Shown piece after piece: positions 1 to 11,675 of a stretch of 64,000 nucleotides of DNA; position 1 is the stretch's first letter, and each line of letters begins with the position of its first letter. Under the pieces are notes generated by a model that saw only the letters and a list, made by a program, of their open reading frames with translations, was not told the DNA's origin and made no database searches. Position numbers and translations under genes: made by a program. This DNA comes from Thysanoteuthis rhombus (taxonomy: Eukaryota > Mollusca > Cephalopoda > Oegopsida > Thysanoteuthidae). The stretch lies in the NCBI GenBank assembly GCA_963457665.1, contig OY735212.1, positions 59,181,228 to 59,245,227 of the forward strand. Reading direction: 5' to 3'.

Positions 1-224
1 TGATACTGATAAACTCTTTTCGTATGGGATGTATTCATATGCTACATATTCATATTTTGGGGTTAAATATTTTTTATGAAATAGAGTTTGTTAATAAATA
101 ATGCCAAGTAATATCAATTTTGGTTGTGTAATGCTCCACTAAAATGATAAAATCCTGGTATGCTTGGTTTAAAAGAAAATAACTTTTTATAAAATTTGGT
201 AGAGGTGTACTTATTTATGAGTGA

Positions 225-227
<3 letters not shown>

Positions 228-272
<45 letters not shown>
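228..272. repeat. (AT)n microsatellite
   Basis: A nearly perfect run of alternating A and T of about 45 bases is seen directly. The short tyrosine/isoleucine-rich reading frame across it is an artefact of the repeat. Confidence 0.95.
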
Positions 273-277
<5 letters not shown>

Positions 278-1137
278 TATAAATTAAATTATATGAATGT
301 ATCACTTGTATGATATAATTCATAAAGAAAATCATGGTAATTACAAAAAAAATAATTCAGAGAGTCAATATTTGACTTAAAAACACATGTAAGTGTTGGT
401 GATGTTTAGTTAGTTAATTCATATTCTAAAGATGAAAAATAAAAAATTGACAGTAAAATTCATCCTCATATATTAACCAATTATTGCTACAATACTAAAA
501 TCACAAAACCTTTTGCGTAATAATTCTAGGGAATTTTTTATTCGATCATTTTACATTTAAATGTTTTTATCATAATTATCATGGTCCACTGAGCCTTATC
601 CACCCGCTGTAATAATAAACATATGAGGATATCAACAGCAAAATCCCATAAATTTGAATATATTCAATTCCACCAGGGTTAGGAAGAACTTCGTCTCTGA
701 CGAATCCGCTTCTATCTGAAGCAAGCTATCAAATGCTACCATCTTATAACATAAACATTCAAATCAAATCTCAGAAAAGATCTCAGACACCGAGATGTTC
801 GAGTATGAATTTTCAAACTAAGTAATAAACCACAGAAAGATTCCATCGGTTGACCCCACTAACCTTATATTGTCCTGATTGAGATACAACTTTGAGAAAG
901 AAAATTAAACCTAATAAAAACATATATTGTCCAGATTAAAATCAAAGAATTAAAGTTGCCAAAATAAGAGATTTTTTTCCTTCACAATAAAGTAATGAAT
1001 CTTTTATCCTCTAAATAACTGTTGCCTTAGAAATAATTATTTGAATAAGATTTGTTCTCATCATTATCTCTAGATTATTAGTTCAACAGGATATTACAAA
1101 AGCTAAAAAGAAAGTGACTTAGAATGGTATGAGGAGT
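273..1137. other. AT-rich spacer, nothing recognised
   Basis: No open frame, transposon motif or repeat family recognised elsewhere in the window was found in this stretch on either strand. Confidence 0.5.
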
Positions 1138-1530
1138 AATATCCGTAACTTGCATGAATGAATCACTGTAGGCTGCATGTGTATCAGAATTGATAATCTA
1201 AAAAATTATTTTTTTTAAATTAGACCTTTTATCTAAAATTGTTTTAAGATTATTGAAAATATACCAGCGCACACTTTGGGCATTGTTGGTTCAAAATTGC
1301 TATAAAGATCAAAAGAAGCACTTTTTAGAAAAAAAGAAAAAACCAACACAGTCTTCAGATGGTGTTTAGTGGTTTACTTATGCAAATCTTCAAGGTTGTG
1401 GCCCAAAAAATGTGACCAGGAGCATCTGGAGACACACACATTCATATAGACACAAATAAGCACAGAGAAGAATCATTTGGCTGGTTGGTCAGGTGGCCCA
1501 ATTATGGAGCAGTGGGAATTCAATTTCTTA
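1138..1530 (-). repeat. Family B MITE-like repeat, copy 1
   Basis: Minus-strand copy of the family with terminal inverted repeats near AATCACTGTAGCC. The left edge reads GAATCACTGTAGGC, followed by the poly-purine 'TTATCTAAAATTAT' module, a 'GGGCATTGTTGGT' module, and a right edge with the GGCTGGTTGGTCAGG motif. The same order of modules occurs in nine other copies in the window. No coding capacity is seen, which fits a non-autonomous DNA element, although the autonomous partner is unknown. Confidence 0.75.
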
Positions 1531-2785
1531 GCTCAGTTTAGGTTGAAAAGAACTTTGAATAAGTGATTCATTTTGTTTGAAAAATATCCAAGTTATAAAT
1601 AAACCATAAATTTTGGTTATACTATCTTTATATTTTTGAATGTGAAGAATTTTATGTATACCAATACAAAAATAATGCATAATTATTTCTGTATATCAAT
1701 GTGTGGCTCCTGAAGCAGTTAGTCCTTCAAGGATGATTGATCTCAATCAATTATAGACAAAGCTTCAAGTACTTTCCAAATCTTTTTATAGCATTTAATT
1801 CGATTATTATTCTGATTTATCATCAGAAAATCAGGTTGTATACATTTACTAGATATCCACAACCTGGGCTCTACCTAGTTGAGGTAACATTGCAGCTCAA
1901 ATAATCAGTAAACAAACAATAACCTTCAATGAAGGTTTCATTTGCAACACAATTGACTGAACACTTCATTATATAGTAACAGTTCCATTTATATCGAAGA
2001 GGCAAAGTCAACTGATTTGCATAGATTTAATTTCTAGCTCCTATAATGAATTTTAATGGGGATATTTTTTTATTCCTATACATTTGAATATTTCAGCATA
2101 CTTGGATTTAGTTTTGATTGTTTCATAGTCTCTGCACTTGAAATAGTGGAGGGATCAGTTTTCTGAGCAGAAATGGCTGAATCCCTAGCCAGCATATGGG
2201 CGCTTCTTATAGTTTAATGTATAGTTATGCTTTGGTCCAAAAGTTTCCATCACTAAATCTCAGCTCAATCCAATGATTCATAAAGTAACTTCGTTAGAAG
2301 AAACAGTGAATGGTGCAGACCCCCTTGCCAAATGCATTCTGTGAGTAGATCTTTGCTTGGCTCTAATGATTAGAAATTATATTTTCATCAATGTCTCTTA
2401 TTTTCAATATAACCATTCTCCAATCTTTTCTTGGCTTCTTTCGATTTCTCTGTTATCATGGCATTTGAGTCTTCACAAGTTTGACCTTTGTTATTTACTG
2501 CAACAAAACATCTGTTGCTCAATTGGAGTTCCATGTCAGTATATCTGATTCTTAAATATGTACTGCATAATGGATCCCAGGTGGAAGTACCGCAACAACA
2601 GAAAATCACGTTGTCTGTTCAGAAGGCAATGATACAATGTATATGATGTGGATGAAAGACGTTACAGATGTTCTTCAGTGCAGAGGTCCCCTTTATTGAT
2701 ATTGATTTGACAGAATGACCCTGAAAAAAATCATGTTAAAACTAGAAAGCATTCAGAGAGGGCATAACCTCTGTCATTGACATCG
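1531..2785. other. Spacer, nothing recognised
   Basis: AT-rich sequence without similarity to the repeat families seen elsewhere. Two overlapping short frames (60-73 codons) near 2357-2609 lie on opposite strands, have no start context or splice signals that I would trust, and are probably chance. Confidence 0.45.
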
Positions 2786-2789
2786 TCAC

Positions 2790-3235
2790 TAAAAACTGCA
2801 TAAAAACTAGTTCACAAGTAGTTCGAATGTAGAAAATTCATGGATTCGCCTCAGAATTTGATCTCATATCCTTGAATAAAATATCCTCAGAATTCATTGA
2901 GAACTTTTATAGGTATTCTGTAAAAATGTACCTGCAATGCAGGGAGGTAACTGTAAAAACTCATGGATCCACCCCCAAATTCAATCACTGTCTTCCATAG
3001 ACTATTACCAACTCTTCCACAAAATGTTATGGAAATTCACTGAAATCTTTCAAAGATGTAGTGTCATGTGGACATATAACTACGATGCAGGAGAGGTAAC
3101 AGTAAACATTCATTGATCCAACCAAGATTGTAATCACTTCTTCCACAGCCCATTGCCCACCCTTCCACAAAATTTCATTGAAATTCATTGAGAACTTTGA
3201 GAAATATCATGTAGACTGATGGTTATATAGATGGA
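2790..3235. repeat. Tandem repeat, about three ~150 bp units
   Basis: Three diverged units follow one another. Each holds, in order, 'AGGTAACTGTAAAAACTCA' or a variant, 'TGGATCCACC', a C-rich 'CTTCCACA' segment, 'CCACAAAATTTCAT', 'GAAATTCATTGAGAACTTT' and a 'ATCATGTAGACTGATGG'-like end. The units start near 2790, 2936 and 3087. The first is the most diverged. The 'GAAATTCATTGAGAACTTT' type motif is familiar from dispersed repeats of many invertebrate genomes, so this may be a piece of a larger element; that last step is inference. Confidence 0.65.
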
Positions 3236-3354
3236 TGTATGGATGTGAGTGCTTTCATATACCTCTTCCAACTTAGTTGGTTCACAAGAACTGAATTGCA
3301 TTAAAATTTGAGAACCGTTTAAGGTTTCTTATAAAGAATTATTTATATATCTAT

Positions 3355-3795
3355 ACCTTGCATAAATCTCCATGTAGGTACCAGATCTAATTATCTGAAA
3401 AAAAAAGATCTCTTATCTGAAATTATCTAAAATATTAGCTTTTACCTAAGATTACCTAAAAGAAGATCTTCCATCTAAAATTATCTGAAAATCAGATCTC
3501 CCATTTAAAATTATCTAAAAAAGAAAGATCTTCTATCTAAAACTATCTAAAAAAATACCAGCACAAGGTTTAAGCATTGTTGGTCCCTAAATGACCATAG
3601 AGACCACAAAAAACCGATTTGTTAGAATTAAAAAAAAATTTTTAATTACTCTTAGATGGTGCTTAGTGGAGTACTCATTTGCAAGTTTGTAACCCAAAGA
3701 AGAAACAGAGAGACACACCGACAAGCAAGAAAGGTGTATCTGTAGCCCATTTGGCTGGTTGGTTAGGAAGGCCATTCGCCGGGTTACTGTGATTT
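3355..3795 (-). repeat. Family B MITE-like repeat, copy 2
   Basis: Minus-strand copy with several runs of the 'ATCTAAAATTATCTAAAA' module, then 'GGTTTAAGCATTGTTGGTCC', 'AATGACCATAGAGACC' and a 'GGCTGGTTGGTTAGG' right edge ending in GTTACTGTGATTTG. The ATCT-rich module is expanded compared with copy 1. The short minus frame inside it is not a gene. Confidence 0.8.
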
Positions 3796-4307
3796 GATAA
3801 ACACAGAAATATATGCAAGGTTATGGAACATACATGGCAAAGAAGATTTTAGTGGACTTTAGTTAAGATGTCTTTCTGATCAAAATTCAAAGGATGCCAG
3901 GACCAATAGTTGCGCTTTGCATCTTTGTTACAATCACAGTTCAGGCTCTCTCTATCTTATGTTCCTTTTCTTTATATCTATTTCTCAGTGACTTGAATCT
4001 TAGACTTCCAAATTATTATTCTAAAATCACTTAATTTTGAAGTATTTTTACTGTTCAAAATAATGTACTTCAGATAATACATAATTTCCATTAGCGATAC
4101 ATTTCATGATTTCCTGAAGTTACTAATTGAGAGGAAACAAGGAGAAAAATCCATGGTGCAGATGACATTATTTCTTTAATAATAACAGTTTGCTTATGAT
4201 ATAACGGAGCTTCTTTTAAAATTAAAATATAATACTTGGATTCTCATTTTAATTGAGTAAAATGGTTGAGTATACACCAATTTGGAAAATATTATTATGT
4301 ATCCATG

Positions 4308-4594
4308 CCTCACATGAATGAATCACTGTGTACAAGAACTAACTATCCATAAGATTATCTGAAAAAAATGGATCTTTTATCTAAAATTATCTAGAAACTG
4401 TATCTTTTATCTGAAAATATCTTTAAGAAAAAGAGATTTTATCTAAAATTATCTTAAAAACACAAGCACAAGATTTGTGCATTATTTGTCCTAAATGACC
4501 ATGGACACCCTTAAATGTAATTTTTTGGAAAAAAATCAAAAAAAGTTTAGTGATGTACTCATATAAATTTTTAAGGCTACAGACTCAAAAATAT

Positions 4595-4646
<52 letters not shown>

Positions 4647-4722
4647 AAAAAAAAAGACAAGCAAAGAGAGAAGAATCTGTTTCCCACTTAGATGACTGTT
4701 TGGCAATTTGCGGGGCTTTGAT
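4308..4722 (-). repeat. Family B MITE-like repeat, copy 3, with (CA)n expansion
   Basis: Minus-strand family B copy starting at GAATGAATCACTGTG. The usual short 'GACACACA' segment has grown into a (CA)n run at 4596-4642 followed by an A-run. The right edge (GGGGCTTTGATGATT) is degraded. This shows a microsatellite arising inside a dispersed repeat. Confidence 0.75.
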
Positions 4723-6084
4723 GATTAAATGAACTAGAGAAACAGTTCAAAATAATTCAGCCTTTCAGACCATGACAAGAAAATTTGAACTTTCATAATG
4801 TTATTGAGATATCTTCAAAATTTTGGATTTTTAATCAACAAGAATTGGATTGCTTGAATTTCACATGCAATGCTCAAAGAGCTTAGAAACATACACTTTG
4901 TGATTACAATAGCATCAAACTTCTTTGCTTCATTAAAATCTAAAAAGTAAATGAAAAAGAATTCATTTCTCCATACAATTATATTCCAAAACTTTGTGTC
5001 CCATTTCAACTCTTTCATTAGTAGTCCCTGTTGAAACAAGTTGACCTGAGTTGGGAGAGTGAATTTGTCATCAGATTTTGCATATACAACTCATTCATAT
5101 CAGTTGTGACGAACAAAAATAAAATCAAAACTCAGCCAATAGGAGTTTGACAATCTTTTTCAAGCCAAAAAAATGAAAATTACAAGCAAAATATCTTTTA
5201 AAAAATACTCTCTTTGGCATTTCCCAAAAATAATTTTTTGTCTATTCTGGATTCAGAGTCTCTTCCTTTCATAAATGATAAACTACAACTGGAGTGATTT
5301 TCATGTCCCCGAAATCTCAACAGCAAACCTTGAAAGCCTATAATAATGGTTTTGCTAATGAATACTTTTTTGACTTCTTGATTCATACTGGCTTGTTTTC
5401 ACTGTAATGTTCTTTGGGAAAGGTTTTGGATTGTTCCAATAAATTGTTGTCATTGATAGATACCTAAGTGATAAATAAATTTACTGAAAATTTGATGGGG
5501 ATATTTGAGGCTGATTGAATGTACATGGATTTCTAGAATTAAGTTTGCTTTCAAAAGCTGATAAAAGTATAGTTATTCATTACAAACTTTCCTGAACTTT
5601 CTTACGTATTTCTATTCCTTACAGAATGATAGAGTAGAAATCTACCTGAATAAAAAAAGAATTACAGTGTAACCTACTGAAAGATCTGTTCAATTCTACT
5701 AATCAGCCCCAAAATAATTAGTCAAATTCTGAGTTTTTTTAAACCATTCAATATCAAAAAACATCATTCAGCGAGCAATAACAGGGGAAAATGCAAAACT
5801 CCATCAGGAGTCACAAACCCTTGACGTTGAAAAGTTGTCAGGACAAAAATGTGATTTGTTGTTTTGATTAGGACAATGTAGATAGAATACTAAATCTCTT
5901 TTTTTATTCCTTTGACAAGTGGCCCAGTCAGAAGGAGAATTGAATTTTCAGCAAACAAAGAAGTTACAATGGAAAAACAAATTCAATTAATTGATTTTTC
6001 ATCACAAAACACCTCAAGATTACACAATATCACCAACTTATTCAAACAGCTTTTATCAACTAACAACCAGGCTTCTACAACAAC
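4723..6084. other. Spacer, nothing recognised
   Basis: AT-rich single-copy-looking sequence. Short frames at 4815-5039 and 5198-5386 (minus) and 5912-6163 (plus) were inspected. They match no family I know; the last one runs into the RTE fragment in a non-coding frame. Confidence 0.45.
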
Positions 6085-6430
6085 ATTGATCTTGAGAGAT
6101 CACAAAACAGCACAATATATGGGAGAGAAAAACAGGAGTAAAAGATATTATAGAAACCATTAGAAAACTCGAATGGTAATGGGCTGGCTATGTTGCAAGA
6201 ATGGCAGACAACCACTTGATATCACATCTATCAGCATGGATCCTTAGAGATCATATGCAAAACTGTGGCCGGCAAAATATGAGATGGCATGACAAGTTCT
6301 GGAAGTAGTGGCTCCGTGATACTCATGATAGAAAGGCCTGGAAAAATCTGGTGGATGGTTTATGGCCAATGACGGAAGCTAAGAGGTTGATGACGATGAT
6401 GATCATGATCATGATCATCATGATCATGAT
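6085..6430 (+). mobile_element. RTE-type LINE, 3' end fragment
   Basis: The 3' terminal part of an RTE-clade LINE: a decayed coding end for the motif 'RDHKTAQY' followed by a region equivalent to 'LKWQWAGHVARMADN', 'MWIL/IPRDHMQN', then the 3' end and a tail of GATGATCATGAT units. The frame is broken in several places. Thirteen other pieces of the same element are seen in the window, so the order of motifs is established by comparison. 5' truncation is normal for target-primed reverse transcription. Confidence 0.85.
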
Positions 6431-6459
6431 GTGGAGGAGAATGTATATCACTATAACTG

Positions 6460-6892
6460 TCGACATAAGTTTCTTCAGTTTTCAAGTTATAAGTTGGCTG
6501 GCTGGCTGGCTGGCTGGCTGGTTGGCTGGCTGTCTATGTTTGTATCACTCGTACAGGCCACACCAGAGGACTTACAGGGGCTGACATTTCAAAATTTACC
6601 CTTTATTATATCACAAACAGGGTTGTTTATTATTTTTTAAATCTCTCCCATACGTTTTAAGAGTGGGGGTCAATTTGCAATGTAATTTTCTGCTAAACTA
6701 ATCTCTTAGTTTTTGTCTATGCTTATCTTTGAAGATTAAAAAAATTTTTGTGAAGGCATAACAGAAGGCAAGATTAGTAACTTATCCATTGACCACACCT
6801 TCTTCCAATTTTTTAATTGATCACCCCCAACATGGCATGCTGCCAAAAGTCATTGGTCACCTAATGGTTTTTCCACTGAGTGACAAACTAGA
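6460..6892 (+). repeat. Family A repeat, plus strand, with (TGGC)n expansion
   Basis: Begins at ACTGTCGACATAAGTTTCTT and ends at GAGTGACAAACTAGAT, the expected ends of family A. The GGCTGG segment has expanded to a TGGC run at about 6495-6531. It lies directly downstream of the RTE tail. Internal landmarks shared with other copies are 'GTACAGGCCACACCA', 'GGGGGTCAATTTGCAATGTA', and 'CCCCCAACATGGCATGCTGC'. Confidence 0.85.
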
Positions 6893-7039
6893 TGTGTTTT
6901 TTTATAGTTCTGTTGGTAAAAATTATTAATAGATAAGCTCTTGAGTTTTAAAGGTTCTACACTTGGGGAGAGATCATTTTTCTTTGGTTTCAGACCAAAG
7001 TTTTTCAGTTGAACAAATGTAGCCACCAAAGGTCATAAA

Positions 7040-7260
7040 GGGCTCTATCCATTCTTATATGCATGTTTCAGTGTATTTAGATACGCCGTTTTGTCTTCAG
7101 ACTTGAAAATTGGCATCAGTACTCCACTAGACCCCTTTGAAAAATCATCTATTGGATCTTTTAAAAAAGAGAAGCTTTTTTGACTTTTTGGAAGCCTTTT
7201 TCAACAGATCTATTAATGACATCTAGATTCTCCATGCTTGTTCAATTATTGATTTTAATG
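7040..7260 (+). repeat. Family C repeat fragment
   Basis: Contains 'CAGACTTGAAAATTGGCATC' and 'AGTACTCCACTAGACCC' followed by the 'ACATCTAGATT' module, matching 33225-33560 and 49086-49400. The family shares its first half with family B ('ACTTGAAAATTTGCATGAGT'). Confidence 0.6.
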
Positions 7261-7447
7261 GCTAGTCCTTATTAATGTTATGACCTTGATACTATCTAAC
7301 GTCTGTTTGCACATGAACTTCATAATTACGATTTCAAAAAGTATTGATTTTGAAAAATCATGGTAATATACAAAGACAGAAGAAAAACATCTCTATGGAC
7401 AGATATTCTAAAAACATAGTTTGAAAAAATAATTTTATCCAAAATAA

Positions 7448-7892
7448 AATAGGTCTGGATAGTCACTCAATTGGAACTGTCACATGTCCAACGTCTTTTA
7501 GCAGCATGCCATGTTGGGGGTGATCAACTTGAAAAATGGAAATAGAAATGATCAAGGATCAAGTTACTAATTTCACCTTTTGTTGTGCAGTGATCACTAA
7601 AAAAAGTCTAAATTTTCGAAAATAAGCTTGAATGGTACCGGTCACAAAGTAAGTGATTGATTTAGAATAGACTTACATTGTAAATTGAACCTCCTACTAA
7701 AAACTTATTTGGGAAGGGATTTGAAAATAAAATTTCTTTTTAATTTCCAGACACGAGAAAGAGTAGATATTGAAATTTTCAGCTCTCTAGCTCAATTGGT
7801 GCAGCCTGTATACATGTATTCATAGCTAGCCGGACGAACTTGAAAACTGAAGAAAACAATGTTGACAGTTTTGGTTCAAGGTTTCTAATTGA
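7448..7892 (-). repeat. Family A repeat, minus strand
   Basis: Reads AGGTCTGGATAGTCACTCAA at the left and GTTGACAGTTTTGGTTCAAG then GTTTCTA at the right, i.e. a full-length copy in minus orientation. The inner GATCA motifs, the 'CATTGTAAATTGAACC' core and the 'AGCTCAATTGGTGCAGCCTG' module are all recognisable. Confidence 0.85.
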
Positions 7893-8274
7893 TAAAAAGT
7901 CAGTAAGCCATATACAATTGTAAATATGTCTTTCTTCAATTTGTTTTTGAGAAAAAATAAAAGAATTCTGGAGTCAAAATATGAAAACATATAAAGCACT
8001 TGAGAGCTGCTATCTTGAGAAAATACTTCTTCTTTGATTATCTGTTAGTTTTCTCAGAGGATTTAATTGTTTTGTATTGCTATCTATTTAGCGTTGTTAG
8101 TATTGATATATAATAACCTATAAAAGTAAATAATTTACATCATTTTACACTGAGCGACTCAGTAACTGGTCTCTTATTTGAATTTGCTAAAGCTTTCTTC
8201 TAGTCAAACAACATTTTTGTCACCATTGGCTTACCAGTAGAGCAACATTATTGTCTGATGCAATGCCTGTAAAG
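7893..8274. other. Spacer, nothing recognised
   Basis: AT-rich sequence with no recognised repeat. It adjoins the piggyBac remnant and could contain more of it in an unrecognisable state. Confidence 0.4.
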
Positions 8275-8700
8275 CTAAAATGAGTCTGTAGTAAATGAGA
8301 ATGCTGTTATTGGTGGTGTAGATAGATAATATCAGATGACTGATCAGTATGCTTGTGAGCTCAGAAGCAGAAAATGTTGGAGACAGTTCATTCAACTTAT
8401 TTGATAGAACTCTTAACAAACGCCTGTATCCTACACAAGGAGAATCCAAACTTCCAGAGAACTCTTTTGACTCATTTGAAATTCATCATGTCAGCTTCAT
8501 CAGCAAAATCCCTGAGGGTGAGAGAATGTATCCAAACAAGCTGGTTACAAAGGCACCAGAATTGGTAAATGGTGTAAGGAATACAGAGTTGGATTGTGTT
8601 GCAATGAGTGCTTTGAAGAGTATCACAAAGGAAACAAATTTGTAATCGAAATGTATGGAAAATACAACAAATAAGACAAACTCAAGATTCATACACCTAC
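8275..8700 (+). pseudogene. piggyBac transposase remnant, C-terminal part
   Basis: Translation shows, across changing frames, a piggyBac-like order: a 'GGVDR' motif with 'QM' a few residues on (the GVDR.DQM motif just before the last catalytic aspartate region), 'CELRSRKCWRQ' (family: RKWW+R), 'NACILHKENPNFQ' (family NAYIL..), and a C-terminal cysteine-rich finger with 'CCNECFEEYHKG'. Stops and at least one frame change mean it is not functional. The 98-codon plus frame at 8349-8645 is a by-product that mixes the wrong frame with this relic. Upstream DDD domain parts and terminal repeats were not found. Confidence 0.75.
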
Positions 8701-8721
8701 TGAAGTCCGTATTGTAACTAC

Positions 8722-8830
8722 AGATGATGATGATGATGATGATGATCATCATCATCATCATCATCATCTTCATCATCTTCATCTTCATCATTAGCCTTTT
8801 AGCATCTGTTGTAGTGAATAGCTTGAAGAC
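8722..8830 (-). mobile_element. RTE LINE extreme 3' end with (GAT)n/(ATC)n tail
   Basis: A (GAT)n run switches to (ATC)n at about 8746, so the array is a perfect inverted microsatellite. It leads into 'AGCCTTTTAGCATCTGTTG', which is the reverse complement of the RTE 3' terminus seen at 15300-15345 and 19878. Only the last tens of bases of the LINE remain. Confidence 0.65.
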
Positions 8831-9322
8831 AATCAAAGGCTTAAATATTAGCCTAGTCAGGCATTGCATGTCTTTGAACAACAATCAATTAGATTTTGCT
8901 TCTTCATCATTACTTATAATAATATTAAGAGATTCAAACAAAACTAAAACCTCTGTTCAAATAAAATCAATGTAGTTACTTCACGCATTTATATTTTTCT
9001 GAATGTCTGAAATGTGGGAGCCATTATCATATTTATGACATAAAAAATGGTCAACTCTGCTCTGACATAACAATTGCTTCCACCCAAAATTGGACAATGA
9101 AATGGGGACATTCTGTTCTCTGGTCTAGACAGCGACAACCTACCATCTCAGCTTTCCAAAATATCACCACTTATGACACCCAAGATGGCTGCGAGGTACT
9201 ATGGCTGAAATGTTGTTCAAAAGATGAACCAAGATGAGGACGACAGTCAAAAAAAAAACATACATAATGATAATCCCTCGTCTAAAAGATTCAGACAGAA
9301 AATGTCACAATTATCAGGAATA
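8831..9322. other. Spacer, nothing recognised
   Basis: No repeat of the window's main families and no convincing coding segment is seen here. Confidence 0.4.
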
Positions 9323-9905
9323 TAAGGCCAGTGCAAAGATAATTGCGGTTCTTCACCATCAATTTCATAACTGAATATCTCAGCTCAGAATCAAAGTTAA
9401 TAATTGAAACAAGTTTCAGAATGTACACATTTTTGTCAACTAGAAACAAGTCCATTGATTTTTGAAGAATAGAATTCTGGGTTCTTAAAAGGTGTTTGGA
9501 GCTGCTGCTAGGTTGTTGAAGACATCTCTTGCAGGAAGTGGTTGGAATGATTGAAAAAGTGCTGGTCAGTCAGAGAGAGGTCTGCTGAGTAAGCTTGGTG
9601 AGGTAGAATTTTGAATCCTAGTTCATTCAATTTTGTACGACATGCAAGCTTTTCTGCTTTTCATTTCGGGCCGTTTGCATGACAGGTTGAGCTTTTTTGC
9701 TTTCCCAGTTTGCTACAAATGTCGCTGACCGTCCGCTGGCCAAGTATTTGCTTAATATTGCAATCAGTTTCCGCTGCTTCATGTCCTATTTTGAACTCCA
9801 AAAACAAGATTGATTGAACTGGCTTTTTTTTACACCTTTGATTTGACAGCTTCAAATAAACCAGAGTAAATCGTGGAAAGAAAAGATTCAGCTTGAACGA
9901 ATACA
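9323..9905 (-). mobile_element. mariner (cecropia-type) transposon, internally deleted
   Basis: Minus-strand relic. Its 3' terminal inverted repeat is at 9323-9352 (minus AACCGCAATTATCTTTGC followed by ACTGGCC), next to a TA. Reading into the element on the minus strand gives the transposase N-terminal helix-turn-helix ('FEFKIGHEAAETDCNIKQ', at 9780-9850) joined to the C-terminal DDE end ('LNELGFKILPHQAYSADLS', at about 9560-9630). The middle of the transposase is missing, so this is a deletion derivative. The 5' terminal repeat was not recognised. The family normally has ~1.3 kb with a DD34D transposase of ~345 residues. Confidence 0.8.
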
Positions 9906-10752
9906 GCAAAATTTATACTTTAAAATTCTATATTCCATGAACATAGTTGAATAATAGTTAATTCTAAAATAAGCATCAAAATTTGAAAAAACAAAATTTG
10001 AAACTTACCCTACCCAATTTATACCTTTAAGTTGACAAGTACATTTTTCTGAAGGCTAGTATTCATATCGTTACCAAAAATCTTACTTGTAGCCCTTTCC
10101 CTCCAGCAACTTCCACATTCTTTTTTTACTTGATACAATATTTGATCACCAAATAATTCTGTTACCCTTCAAAGATAGATTTACATATCTCCTTTTGCAA
10201 ACTTTCTAGGGTTTATGTCAAATGTTAACTCATATAATCTCTTTTCTGCATAACGTCCTACCAAATCTAAGCAGCTTATTGGAAGTTAATGATTTTTTGA
10301 CAATAGAGAAGGGAAGTCATGATTTAAAGATGAAACACAAAGCAGAAAGAAAAAGCCGAAAGAAAAAGCAACTATTGATCTCATAACATGACAGCAATTT
10401 GGGATGGTCAGTCTACCATGATTGCAATGCACTGTTCAAATAAGAATTAGATAATGTTTTCTTACTTTCCCTTGGTGGATATTTTCTTGAATAATTCAAT
10501 CAAAATTTTCCGGTGGTAATCATTTTTATTTACTGATTCTAAGTAGAAGTTGGTGAAGTGTGTATAAATAACTCTTCGATAAATGCAACAGAATTATTAC
10601 TTATTTCCTGATTTCTGGGACTAATAAGAAGAAAGTCAATTCTAAGATTAACACCTTAAGTTCAACAAGATAGAAATGATCTCCTTTTATTGGGAAACCT
10701 TTCTCCCATTTGGACTATCAGTGACCACTGGACAAAGTTCAACTTGATGATA
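9906..10752. other. Spacer, nothing recognised
   Basis: AT-rich sequence without recognised repeats or exons, up to the edge of the minisatellite. Confidence 0.4.
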
Positions 10753-10995
10753 GTATGTGTGTATGTGTGTGTGTGTGTGTGTGTGTCCATTTATGTATAC
10801 ATGGACATGTGTTTGTGTGTGTCTATACATATATGAATGTGTGCGTAAGTATCTATTTATGCCTGTATGAATACGCTTGTGTATGTATATGTGACTATTT
10901 ATGCATATATGAATTGTGTGACTATCTTTGCATGTATGAATGTATGCATGTGTGTGTCTGTCTGTCTGTCTATTCATGCATGTATAGATGTGTTA

Positions 10996-11027
<32 letters not shown>

Positions 11028-11675
11028 ATGAATATATGGATATGTGCATGTGTGTGTCTATGCATGTATCGATGTCTGTGTGTTTATATATGCATATATT
11101 GATGTATGTAAGCCCACAAGTGTGTATGCAATTATTTATGCACGTATGTCACGTGTGTGTCTTAGTGTCTATGTATATATGGATGTGTATGTATGTCTAT
11201 TCATGCTTGCATGAATATGTGTGTGCGTGTGAGTGTGACCATTTATGCATAAATGGATTTGTGTATATATTTATGTATGTATGGATATGTGTGCATAGGT
11301 ATGTATGCGTACGTGTATGCATGTATGGATGTGTGTGTTTATATATGAATATAATGATGTATGTCTGCATACGTGCGCGTGTGTATATGTGAGTGTGTCT
11401 ATGCATGTATGGATGTGTGAATGTCAATGCGTATATTGATGTATGTGTGCATGTGTATGTGAGAATGTATTTATCCATGCGTGGATATGTGTGTGTGTAT
11501 GTGCATATCTATGCATGCATGAATATGTGTGTGTATGTGTGTGTATGTGCATATTTATGCATGTATGGATATGTGTGGATGTGTGAATGTGAGTGTGTCT
11601 ATGAATGTATGGATGTGTGTGTGTCTATTTATGCTTATATTGATGTATGTATGCATGTATGTGTGTGCGATTATT
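10753..11675. repeat. TG-rich degenerate minisatellite, ~920 bp
   Basis: An extended array of TGTG/TATG words with recurring pieces such as TATGCATGTATGGATGTGTG and 'GTGTGTCTATTTATGC'. Units are irregular, roughly 25-60 bases, with pure TG blocks inside. Long cysteine/valine-rich frames on the plus strand and histidine/threonine-rich frames on the minus strand are consequences of the repeat and should not be annotated as proteins. Confidence 0.9.

Noticed and set aside
6495-6531. (TGGC)n as a possible CRISPR-like or regulatory repeat
   Set aside because: It is a simple expansion of the GGCTGG segment found in every family A copy.
8349-8645. 98-codon frame looking like a small protein
   Set aside because: The neighbouring frames over the same bases hold the piggyBac motifs, so this frame is a by-product of a broken transposase.
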